Positions 8,443 through 15,848 of a stretch of 64,000 nt of DNA are shown here, one piece after another. The DNA lies in the NCBI GenBank assembly GCA_016716635.1, contig JADJVZ010000014.1:620001-684000 (forward strand), given 5' to 3'. The notes beneath the pieces are model-generated. The model saw only the letters and a program-made list of their open reading frames with translations, did not search any database and was not told where the DNA came from. Position 1 is the stretch's first letter. Every line of letters begins with the position of its first letter. Made by a program: the position numbers and the translations under genes. The DNA comes from Micropruina sp. GTDB lineage: Bacteria; Actinomycetota; Actinomycetes; Propionibacteriales; Propionibacteriaceae.

Positions 8443-8460
8443 TATCGCGGAAATCCGATA
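8443..8460. promoter_or_regulatory. hipBA operator O3
   Basis: TATCGCGGAAATCCGATA is the third 18-bp site, with intact TATCG and CGATA arms. It starts exactly 27 bases after O2, so the three sites have a constant period. Confidence 0.8.
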
Positions 8461-8696
8461 TCTCCATGTGGCCGCGCCCTGGAGGACGCCCTCCACGAAC
8501 GCCGCTGGCTCCACCAGAAATGGCCGATTGGGGGGATCGAACAAGGGGCGGCGTTCGGCCCGGGCATTCGTCGGCATCTCGAAACGACCGCACTGCCGGT
8601 GGCGCTGCTAGAGAGGTGGAGATCGGTTCTCGAAGGCGGGCTCTAAGCCGGTTGGTGGCGTGCGCTAGCCGGACAGAGCCTGCGGATTGAGAGGCC

Positions 8697-8710
8697 TTGA
8701 TCTACGTCAA
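8697..8710. promoter_or_regulatory. Crp/Fnr-type operator TTGA-N6-TCAA
   Basis: TTGATCTACGTCAA lies 55 bases upstream of the start of the DUF6448-like gene. The half site TTGA is what FNR-type recognition helices carrying E-x-x-S-R bind, and the regulator encoded at 9758-10435 has ESLSR at this position. Confidence 0.7.
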
Positions 8711-8764
8711 GGAAGTGTGGCCAAGAACCTCCTAACTTGGGGACAACAAGCAAAGGAGAACACC

Positions 8765-9352
8765 ATGTTCATTAGCCGAATCGCCACCCTGCTGGCCGCA
8801 CTGAGGCCTGGCATCGTGCGGGCCCACTGCGACACCGCCGATGGCCCGGCAGTTAAGGACGGGCGGAAGGCCTTGGAGACAGGCAACATCAACTTCGCGC
8901 TCAAGTGGATCCCCGTCGAAGGTGAGGCCGAGATGCGTGACGTCTTCGCGAAAGCCATGAGCGTCCGCACCCTCGGGGCCGAGGCCGCCGAGCTGGCCGA
9001 TCGGCTCGTCCTCGAAACGTTGGTCCGCATCCACCGGATGGGCGAAGGTGTCGGCTTCACAGGTATCCAGCCCGTCGGCGCCCAGATCGACCCGGTCGTG
9101 AAGGCCGCCGACGAGGCCATCGCCGCGGGGACGGACGCGGACCTGCTGCCGATGGCACCTGAGGAGCGCCGAGCCGAGCTCGACAAGCGGTTCCAGGCCG
9201 CGCTGGCCATCAAGGACTTTGCGGTGGATGATCTCGCGGCAGCCAGACGTTACGTTGCGGCCTACGTCAGGTACTTCAAGTACGCCGAGGGTGAGGATCA
9301 CGCGCACGAGCACGCGGACCACTCCCACGAGCACAAGGAGAGCCCGCGATGA
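8765..9352 (+). CDS. DUF6448-like protein with N-terminal His-Cys after a short leader
   Basis: A 195-residue protein that I match from memory to the DUF6448 family, whose members carry an HCDTxDGP motif near the start and have no known function. A 20-residue leader (MFISRIATLLAALRPGIVRA) precedes H21-C22-D. Cleavage after RA would leave His-Cys at the N-terminus, as in nickel superoxide dismutase, whose leader ends in AHCD. The NiSOD motif HCxxPCGxY is not present (here HCDTADGP). The middle is helical with conserved-looking LETLVRIHRMGEGVGFTG. The C-terminus is histidine-rich (DHAHEHADHSHEH), suited to metal binding. ATG 8765 has AAAGGAG upstream. The next gene, overlapping by four bases, encodes an S26 peptidase that could remove the leader. 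Confidence 0.75.
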   Translation: MFISRIATLLAALRPGIVRAHCDTADGPAVKDGRKALETGNINFALKWIPVEGEAEMRDVFAKAMSVRTLGAEAAELADRLVLETLVRIHRMGEGVGFTGIQPVGAQIDPVVKAADEAIAAGTDADLLPMAPEERRAELDKRFQAALAIKDFAVDDLAAARRYVAAYVRYFKYAEGEDHAHEHADHSHEHKESPR

Positions 9353-9801
9353 ATCGGCTTGTCAGGGTGGCCGGCGAATCCATGGCCCCCACCTACCACT
9401 CGTCCGACCTGCTGCTCACGCGGCCGGTCGGAGGCGCCGGGGTGCGGCGTGGCGATGTCGCCGTATTCCGCCGAGGTGGGATTGGCATGATCAAGCGCGT
9501 GGTGGGCCTCCCGGGTGACCTTGTCGAGCTGGAGGCCGGACGCCTCTTCGTCAACGGCGTGCCAGTCGACGGGCGCCCCCGGGTGCCGGGCGCCTACACC
9601 CAGACCTGGCGGGTTCCCGCGGAGAGTTACTTCGTGGCTGGTGACAACTCGGCCGTCTCGGACGACTCGCGGGTCTGGGAGGATCCCCTCGTTCCGGCTG
9701 GCAAAGTCGCAGCGTTAGTCACGCGACCGCTGCTTGGGCCCCGCCGGCCCTGGGGATTCAAAGCTGGTCGACGAGCTGCTGCAGCCGGTCGGATTGCGTG
9801 A
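9349..9801 (+). CDS. S26-family peptidase, NiSOD maturation protease type (SodX-like)
   Basis: A 150-residue serine peptidase of the LexA/signal-peptidase fold. The nucleophile is Ser11 (GESMAPT), the general base Lys49 (MIKRVVGLPGD), and the SPase box AGDNSAVSDDSR is present. It resembles the short S26 enzymes encoded beside sodN that cut the leader from nickel superoxide dismutase. There is no sodN in this window. Its ATG overlaps the stop of the DUF6448-like gene (ATGA), so the most likely substrate is that protein. Its last 44 bases overlap the 3' end of the convergent Crp/Fnr gene. A general signal peptidase role is less likely because no N-terminal membrane segment is present. Confidence 0.82.
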   Translation: MNRLVRVAGESMAPTYHSSDLLLTRPVGGAGVRRGDVAVFRRGGIGMIKRVVGLPGDLVELEAGRLFVNGVPVDGRPRVPGAYTQTWRVPAESYFVAGDNSAVSDDSRVWEDPLVPAGKVAALVTRPLLGPRRPWGFKAGRRAAAAGRIA

Positions 9802-10435
9802 TCGATACCGACAGTCCGGCGCCGACCACGATCAGGCCCTGCCTTTCCAGGCTCTTCAGGGCCCGGCTGAGGCTTTCGGGGGTGGTGTCGAGCAGGGAGG
9901 CCACGTCCTTCTTGGCGACTGGCAGGATCACCGTGGCAACGCCGCCTCGCCAAGTGCTGGATAGCCCGAGCAGGTAGTCGGCCAGGCGGCTCTCGACATC
10001 GCGCGACGTGAGCGAGTTGAGCCGGTACTCGGTGTCGGAGAGCCGCGCGCTCACCCTTGCCAACAGCTTGAGACCGATCTCGGGATGCGTCCTGATCAGG
10101 CCCTCAAGATCATCGTGGCGGAACACACAAAGCTGGCATTCGCCCAGCGCGGTGGCGTAATCATCGGACCGCTGGCCCGTGAACACCGACGTCTCCCCCG
10201 TGAAATCGCCTGGACCCAGCACCCGGATCAGCTGCTCGGACCCGTCCGCTGAAAGCCGGAAGACCTTCAGGCGTCCCGTGTGCAGCACCATGAGCTGCGA
10301 CAGGTCGTCGTGGGCACCGTAGGCCGACTCACCCGCCCTCAGATAGGTCGGACGCGCCAACTCCTCCACCCTTTGCTGATCCTGCACCGACAGGTCGGCG
10401 AAGATCGGGACACGCGAGACACAACTGTCAACCAT
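9758..10435 (-). CDS. Crp/Fnr-family transcriptional regulator
   Basis: A 225-residue regulator with an N-terminal cyclic-nucleotide-binding-like beta roll (LVLHTGRLKVFR, GDFTGETSVFTG at about 75-85) and a C-terminal winged helix. The recognition helix reads TTPESLSRALKSLERQGLI with E187, S190 and R191 matching the FNR triad for TTGA half sites. A single cysteine (C5, in SCVSRVPIF) sits near the N-terminus, too few for an FNR iron-sulphur cluster, so the signal is unknown. It is convergent with the S26 peptidase and overlaps it by 44 bases. A TTGA-N6-TCAA site precedes the DUF6448-like operon, which suggests control of that operon under oxygen, nitric oxide or redox stress. Confidence 0.9.
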   Translation of the reverse strand: MVDSCVSRVPIFADLSVQDQQRVEELARPTYLRAGESAYGAHDDLSQLMVLHTGRLKVFRLSADGSEQLIRVLGPGDFTGETSVFTGQRSDDYATALGECQLCVFRHDDLEGLIRTHPEIGLKLLARVSARLSDTEYRLNSLTSRDVESRLADYLLGLSSTWRGGVATVILPVAKKDVASLLDTTPESLSRALKSLERQGLIVVGAGLSVSITQSDRLQQLVDQL

Positions 10436-10592
10436 GACCCAAGCCTACGAACCCGGCAGGAGCGGTGCGCCTGACAAACGACCAGGAGAGCCGCCCTTTG
10501 TGGCTGGCCATGAGCACTGACGGCCGTTCTCGGGAGGTTGCCAACGGCAGGGACGACCCGAACCGCAGGGGTTCTCTCGTCCTTAGCAACGC
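10436..10592. other. Intergenic region upstream of the Crp/Fnr gene
   Basis: This holds the regulator's promoter region. I see no TTGA-N6-TCAA site and no convincing reading frame. It continues into repeat copy A. Confidence 0.35.
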
Positions 10593-11100
10593 GGTCAAGA
10601 CCCTCCACCCCTTCCACACCGTCCAGATCAAAGCCGGTGACCATGTCATCACCGAATCCCCGAGAGTGGGCAACCCGGCAGGGGTCATGGAAGTGGTCCC
10701 CGTGGCAGGAGTTCATGGATGTCAGCTCCACGGAGGGCTCTGGCGGGGATGGTTCATCGGGGTACCGGCCCGTTGAGCCCCAGTCCGGCCGATCGCGCGC
10801 CTCCAACAACGATTTTGCGTCGCTCGACGAAAGAGCCATTCCCATTACCCCTTGTCACAGGCATGTGATGCCCAGTGCGACCTCGTCGACTGACGCACAT
10901 TTGCCGTTGGCGCCCGCTTTCGGCACCAATCGGGGCACCTTGAGCCTCGACCAACAGCTCGTCGCAGACCCAGCTGCCCGCCTGGCCCAAAACCACCGCG
11001 GCGGGAGCCTCAAGAAGCAGGTCTCGACACTCCGCCGCACCACAGGACAGCCGCGTACCCGCTCCCCGACGACGCTCAAGCCGGCCTCAACGCCATCCAC
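10593..11100 (+). repeat. Dispersed non-coding repeat, copy A
   Basis: About 500 bases that align with 20205-20702 in the same orientation at roughly 80-85% identity by eye. Shared blocks include GGCTCTGGCGGGGATGGTTC, CATGTGATGCCCAGTGCGA, CTCGTCGACTGACGC and CAACAGCTCGTCGCAGACCC. No frame is open and conserved in both copies, so this is a decayed element or a structural repeat, not a gene. No terminal inverted repeats or target duplications are visible. Confidence 0.75.
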
Positions 11101-11285
11101 TCGCACACGAATTGATAAGAGTCGGGGCGAGTTCACGAAGCGGTCTTCGGTGTCCTGGCCCTGGAATCCGAGCCGCTCGATCCACGGTTGTGACATTCGT
11201 TGCGCCTGGACCTTTCCCCAAAGCCGGCGCTGGTGCGGTGCCCCTCACGTGTCGGACGAGAACTGGATCCTCGTAGGATCGATAG
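11101..11285. other. Region upstream of the two-component system
   Basis: This stretch should hold the histidine kinase promoter. I see no clear consensus hexamers and no operator-like dyad. Confidence 0.3.
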
Positions 11286-12266
11286 ATGCAGTGGTTAGTC
11301 GCGACCGTGCTGAGCCTGACGGCACTCGGCTTGGCGTTGCGGCTGCCCATTCCGCGCCGAGTCCGATTCGCTGTGGCCGCCGCGGCGGCCGTCGTCCCGC
11401 TCGCGGGGATCGCCGTCCACCTCTGGACGGTCGCCAACTCCGATGTGATCGGTTGGATCGCCCTGTGGCTGGTGGCCCTCGGCATCGCAGCCGCCGCGGG
11501 CGTGGCGGCGACCCGCTGGCGCTCTGACCGCGCGGAGGTTGAACGCCTGCGCGGTATCGCGCGGCGCAATGCCGACCAGGTGAGCGTGCTCAGCCATGAG
11601 GTGCGAACTTCGCTGACCTTGATGAGCGCCTCCGCCGATCTGCTGTTGGAAGGCACCCCCGGGCCCCTCAACGAACGCCAACAGCGTTACCTCACCACGA
11701 TCCGCGGCAACTGCCAGTCGGTCACCGTCCTAGCCGAAGATCTCCTCACCCAAGCCCGGATCGACGCCGGCATGTTCGAACTGCACCCGCAGGTCGTCCG
11801 CCTCCGGCCGCTCGCCCAAGCGGTTGTGCGGGAACTGCGCGAGATCCACACGATGACGCTGGCCCTCGACTCCCCCGGTGCCCCGCCGCAGGTGTGGGCC
11901 GACCCGAGCCTGCTGCGCCAAGCGCTCATCAACCTCATCAACAACGCCATCACGCACGCACGGGGAGCCCAACTCATCACCGTCCGGATCGTCTCCCGCG
12001 AGAACAACGTCCTCATCTCGGTGAGCGACGACGGCGAAGGCATCGACGCCGACATGCGCGACCGACTCTTCGAACGATTCTCCAGCGGCAAACCGCTCCG
12101 CGACGGAACGGGACTGGGCTTGCTCATCACGCGACAAATCGTCCAGATGCACGGCGGCGACATGTTCGTAGACACCGCGCCCGGCGGAGGCACCACAATG
12201 ATGGCAAGCCTGCCTGCGCGCACCGACCCGTGGCAGCCGGACGCGGACCAGAACGGGGGGAAATGA
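11286..12266 (+). CDS. Sensor histidine kinase
   Basis: A 326-residue membrane kinase. Three hydrophobic segments at about 3-20, 29-48 and 55-75 occupy the N-terminus, with no sizeable extracellular domain, so sensing is probably within the membrane or through a partner. The HisKA domain has the H box VLSHEVRTSLT (about 102-112). The HATPase domain has the N box NLINNAITHA, G1 DDGEGID, F box LFERF and G2 GTGLGLLI. All catalytic motifs are intact. Its stop overlaps the response regulator start (ATGA), and an ABC transporter of the AfuA/FbpA type follows, which suggests that the pair controls that transporter. Confidence 0.92.
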   Translation: MQWLVATVLSLTALGLALRLPIPRRVRFAVAAAAAVVPLAGIAVHLWTVANSDVIGWIALWLVALGIAAAAGVAATRWRSDRAEVERLRGIARRNADQVSVLSHEVRTSLTLMSASADLLLEGTPGPLNERQQRYLTTIRGNCQSVTVLAEDLLTQARIDAGMFELHPQVVRLRPLAQAVVRELREIHTMTLALDSPGAPPQVWADPSLLRQALINLINNAITHARGAQLITVRIVSRENNVLISVSDDGEGIDADMRDRLFERFSSGKPLRDGTGLGLLITRQIVQMHGGDMFVDTAPGGGTTMMASLPARTDPWQPDADQNGGK

Positions 12267-12961
12267 CCGACGACAAGGGCACTGTGCTCGTGGTGGACGA
12301 CGAGCCTCAGATGCTGGACATCGTCAGCTTCGCTCTCGAAACCCAAGGGTTCACCACCGTCTGCGAACGGGACGCCGAACGTGCCTGGGCCGCGTTCCAA
12401 CAGCGGTCGTTCTGCCTGGCGGTATTGGACGTGATGCTGCCCGGGCAGTCCGGCATCGACCTGTGTCGACGCATGCGTAGCACCAGCGACATCCCCATCA
12501 TCTTGTTGACAGCGCGCACCGAACCCAAAGACCGCATCGCCGGCCTGGAAGCGGGCGCCGACGACTACGTCCCCAAGCCCTTTCACCCCCGCGAGCTGGC
12601 GCTGCGCGCCGAGGCAGTCGTCCGACGCAGCCGCTCTTCCAGTGGGCAGCTGCAACTCGGCGATCTGCGTTTCGAGCGGGACCGGCTCTTTGTCGGCGAA
12701 GCCGCCCTACGGTTGCCGATCACCGAACTTCGCCTGCTGTCCGCCTTGGCCGCCCAACCCAATCGGACGGTGCCCTACGCCGATCTGACCATGCACGGGT
12801 GGCGAATGTTGGAAGGGCCAGGCTCCCGAGAAATGCTCAAAACCACCATCTATCGTCTGCGTGGACGCCTCAAAGAGGCCGGATCAAGCGCCACAATCAT
12901 TGCCACCAGAGGTGTTGGTTATGGCCTGATGGAAGGCGCCGCACCGGTCACGAAACTGTGA
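12263..12961 (+). CDS. OmpR-family response regulator
   Basis: A 232-residue regulator. The receiver domain (1-120) has the acidic pair VDDEP, the phospho-acceptor aspartate in LAVLDVMLPG, the conserved threonine in LLTAR and the lysine in VPKPF. A winged-helix Trans_reg_C domain ends with the typical IYRLRGRLKE...IIATRGVGYGL. The frame is open further upstream, but the ATG at 12263 that overlaps the kinase stop by four bases is chosen because the receiver domain begins immediately after it. The gene precedes the ABC operon by 105 bases. Confidence 0.94.
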   Translation: MTDDKGTVLVVDDEPQMLDIVSFALETQGFTTVCERDAERAWAAFQQRSFCLAVLDVMLPGQSGIDLCRRMRSTSDIPIILLTARTEPKDRIAGLEAGADDYVPKPFHPRELALRAEAVVRRSRSSSGQLQLGDLRFERDRLFVGEAALRLPITELRLLSALAAQPNRTVPYADLTMHGWRMLEGPGSREMLKTTIYRLRGRLKEAGSSATIIATRGVGYGLMEGAAPVTKL

Positions 12962-13042
12962 CCAACGGTGACTTTCGGACGTCTTTGCGTCCCACCCGCG
13001 CCTTTAGTGTGAGCCGTGGACGCTCGGTGCGCCCGCCTCGAT

Positions 13043-13056
13043 TTTCAACGTTGAAA
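13043..13056. promoter_or_regulatory. Perfect 14-bp palindrome before the ABC operon
   Basis: TTTCAACGTTGAAA is a perfect palindrome ending 10 bases before the ATG of the solute-binding protein gene. Its right arm overlaps the likely Shine-Dalgarno (GAAAGG), so a protein bound there, or a hairpin, could control expression. OmpR-type regulators usually bind direct repeats, so another regulator is possible. Confidence 0.5.
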
Positions 13057-13066
13057 GGGCCCCTTC

Positions 13067-14113
13067 ATGAAACGTTTTGCGGCACTCACTCTCGCGAGCC
13101 TCACCTTCGCCGCCGTCAGCCTCAGCGGATGCGCGGTTGACACCACCGCAACTCCCACCGGCGACGGCACCCTCACGGTGGCCTGCGGCGCCATGGAGGA
13201 CTGGTGCAAGGCCATGACTAGCGCCTTCACGGCCAAGACCGGGATCAAGACCAGCTTCGTCCGGTTGTCGTCCGGTGAGACCGTCGCGCGCTTGGAAGCG
13301 GCTAAGGCCTCCCCCGAGTTTGACGTGTGGCATGGCGGTCCGGCGGACGGCTACGGAGCAGCCGCGAACGCGGGCTTGATCGACAAGTACGTCTCCCCGA
13401 ACGCCGCCAAGATCCCTGAGAAGTACCGAAACGCCGACGGTTATTGGACCGGCGTCTATGTCGGCGTCCTGGGGTTCTGCAGCAACCAAACAAAGCTCAA
13501 CTCGTTAGGCGTGCCCGTCCCCACCTCATGGAACGCACTGCTCGACCCCAAGCTCAGCAAGAACATTGGCACGGCCCATCCGTCCACGTCCGGCACCGCC
13601 TTCACCACCTTGTGGACGCAAGTCACGCTGAACAACGGCGATCAGGACAAGGCCCTGGACTACATGCGCAAGCTGCACAACAACGTCCTGCAGTACTCCA
13701 AGAGCGGCACCGCTCCCGGACAGGCAGCTGGTCGCGGCGAGGTCGCGGTGGGCTTGGTCTTCACCCATGACTGCGTGAAATACAAGGAAGCCGGCATGAA
13801 AGACCTCGTGGTCTCCCTGCCTGCTGAAGGCACCGGGTACGAGATCGGCGGCGTGGGCATCGTCAAGGGCTCCAAGAACCTCAGCGCCGCCCAGAAGTAC
13901 GTCGATTGGTCACTCACTGCCGAAGCGCAGGCCATCGGCGTGACGGTTGGTTCCTACCAGGTGCCGACGAACCCTGACACCCCGGCCGACTCCCGCATGA
14001 TCAAGCTCGCAGACGTCAAGCTCGTCAACTACGACTTCACTGCGGCCGCCGCTGCAAAGAAGGCGTTGACGGCTCGCTTTGACGCCGAAATCGCCGCTCA
14101 GCCGAAGGAATGA
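13067..14113 (+). CDS. ABC transporter substrate-binding lipoprotein, AfuA/FbpA type
   Basis: A 348-residue extracellular lipoprotein with lipobox LSGC (Cys22). It belongs to the type 2 binding proteins used for ferric iron, sugar phosphates and phosphonates. The segment SSGETVARLEAAKASPEFDVW...GGPADGYGAAANAGL is characteristic of AfuA-like members, and the consecutive tyrosine pair that binds iron in FbpA is not obvious. A phosphorylated sugar or organophosphate ligand is therefore as likely as iron. It heads a three-gene ABC operon downstream of a two-component system. Confidence 0.85.
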   Translation: MKRFAALTLASLTFAAVSLSGCAVDTTATPTGDGTLTVACGAMEDWCKAMTSAFTAKTGIKTSFVRLSSGETVARLEAAKASPEFDVWHGGPADGYGAAANAGLIDKYVSPNAAKIPEKYRNADGYWTGVYVGVLGFCSNQTKLNSLGVPVPTSWNALLDPKLSKNIGTAHPSTSGTAFTTLWTQVTLNNGDQDKALDYMRKLHNNVLQYSKSGTAPGQAAGRGEVAVGLVFTHDCVKYKEAGMKDLVVSLPAEGTGYEIGGVGIVKGSKNLSAAQKYVDWSLTAEAQAIGVTVGSYQVPTNPDTPADSRMIKLADVKLVNYDFTAAAAAKKALTARFDAEIAAQPKE

Positions 14114-14114
14114 C

Positions 14115-15848
14115 GTGACCGCGAGCGCACTTGAGCTCGCCGATGCCCCGGCCCCCGCACGCGCCCCGCGCGGTCGGGCGGCCGGGGCCCGGCTCGACGT
14201 AGGGACGAAGCTGACCATCGTCGGCATCAGCCTCGTGCTGTTGGTCCTGATCGGCTACCCCCTTGCTCTCATCTTCATGAATGCCTTGAGCGGGGAAGGT
14301 TTGGCCACGTTGGCGGCTATGACCAGCCCCACCAACCAACGCGTTCTGCTGAACACAGTCGTCCTCGGGACGCTGGTCGGCGCCCTCGGAACGGCGATTG
14401 GTTTCGTCTTCGCGTTCGTACAGGCCCGCCTCAACTTCCGCGGCAAGAAGCTGCTGCACCTCATCACCCTGCTGCCCATCGTCTCGCCGCCGTTCGCGGT
14501 GGCGACGGCTGTCATCACCTTGTTCGGGCGCAGCGGCATGATCACCCACGGCATGTTCGGGCTCACCTACGACATCTACGGCCTGCCCGGCCTCACCTTG
14601 GTGCTGAGCTTGTCGTTCTTCCCGGTGTCCTACATGAACCTGCTCGGCATGATGCGCAGCCTCGATCCCCTCCTGGACGAGGCCGCCGCCAGCCTCGGAG
14701 CCAACCGCTGGAAGATCTTCCGAGGCGTCATGTTGCCCATGCTGATCCCCGGGATCGCCAGCAGCTTCCTGTTGTTGTTTGTGGAGGCCATCGCCGACCT
14801 CGCGAACCCGCTGGTGATCGGTGGCGACTTCACGGTGTTGTCGTCCCGCGCCTACATCGCGGTGACCGGCGAATATGACGTGCCCTCGGGTGCCGCCTAC
14901 TCGTTGGTGCTCTTGGTCCCCGGCCTCCTGGTGTTCCTCATCCAGCGCTACTGGGCTGGACGCCACTCGGTCGTCTCGGTGACCGGAAAGCCCAGCGGGT
15001 CCGTTCTGACCGTCCGTTCCCCCTGGGTGAAGGCGGCGCTCCTGACGTTCGTCGGCCTCGTGACCGGACTGATCGTCCTCATTTACCTCACGGTCTTCGT
15101 CGGCGCGTTCACCAACATTTTGGGCGTGGACAACACGTTCAGCCTGAAGAACTACCAGTACGTGCTGTCCGGCATCGGGTCGGACGCCATGGTCACCACC
15201 ACGGTCCTCGCGCTCATTGCGACGCCCATCGCCGGCGTACTGGGCATGGTGATGGCCTGGCTCATCGTCCGCAAACTGCGGCGGGGCCGAGGATTGATGG
15301 ACTTCGCTGGGATGCTCGGGCTTGCTGTGCCCGGCACCGTTCTCGGCATCGGCTACGCGGTGGCGTTCAACCATCCGCTCATCATCGGTAATCGCATGTT
15401 CTTACCGGCCCTGGCCGGTGGCGGGGCCATCCTTGGCGGCGCGGTCGCCATCGTCATGGTCTATGTCATTCGATCGATGCCCTCGGGGCAACGCTCTGGC
15501 ATCGCTTCCCTGCAGCAGATCGATCCAGCGATCGACGAGGCCTCGGCGTCGCTGGGGGCCAGTGGTATCAAAACGTTCTGGAAAGTGACGTTGCCGCTCA
15601 TCCGTCCGGCGCTGCTCTCAGGGCTGACCTACGCCTTCGCGCGTGCCATGACCACCTTGTCGCCCATCATCTTCATCACCACCCCCCACACCAAGATCAT
15701 GACCTCGCAGATCCTGTCCGAGGTGGACGCGGGCCGCTTCGGCAACGCGTTTGCCTACTGCACCGTCTTGATCACCATCGTCTTGGCCGTGATCGGACTG
15801 ATGAACCTGCTCATCCGTGACCGGACCCCCCAACAGAGGATCAACTGA
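14115..15848 (+). CDS. Fused ABC transporter permease, iron/AfuB type
   Basis: A permease of about 577 residues with two BPD_transp_1 halves fused in one chain, about 12 membrane segments, as in AfuB/FbpB/ThiP. Both halves carry the EAA loop that contacts the ATPase: EAAASLGANRWKIFRGVMLP (first half) and EASASLGASGIKTFWKVTLP (second half). The GTG at 14115, one base after the stop of the preceding gene and with GAAGGA upstream, is preferred over an ATG that lies within that gene. The stop overlaps the start of the ATPase gene by one base. Confidence 0.9.
   Translation: MTASALELADAPAPARAPRGRAAGARLDVGTKLTIVGISLVLLVLIGYPLALIFMNALSGEGLATLAAMTSPTNQRVLLNTVVLGTLVGALGTAIGFVFAFVQARLNFRGKKLLHLITLLPIVSPPFAVATAVITLFGRSGMITHGMFGLTYDIYGLPGLTLVLSLSFFPVSYMNLLGMMRSLDPLLDEAAASLGANRWKIFRGVMLPMLIPGIASSFLLLFVEAIADLANPLVIGGDFTVLSSRAYIAVTGEYDVPSGAAYSLVLLVPGLLVFLIQRYWAGRHSVVSVTGKPSGSVLTVRSPWVKAALLTFVGLVTGLIVLIYLTVFVGAFTNILGVDNTFSLKNYQYVLSGIGSDAMVTTTVLALIATPIAGVLGMVMAWLIVRKLRRGRGLMDFAGMLGLAVPGTVLGIGYAVAFNHPLIIGNRMFLPALAGGGAILGGAVAIVMVYVIRSMPSGQRSGIASLQQIDPAIDEASASLGASGIKTFWKVTLPLIRPALLSGLTYAFARAMTTLSPIIFITTPHTKIMTSQILSEVDAGRFGNAFAYCTVLITIVLAVIGLMNLLIRDRTPQQRIN

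Noticed and set aside
8765..9352. Annotating this gene as nickel superoxide dismutase (sodN)
   Set aside because: The NiSOD hook HCxxPCGxY is not present and the rest of the protein does not match SodN. Only the leader style and the adjacent peptidase are shared.
10593..11100. Relic of an HNH/13E12-type or transposase gene
   Set aside because: I looked for HNH, DDE or helicase motifs in all frames of copies A and B and saw none, so I describe the repeat without assigning an origin.
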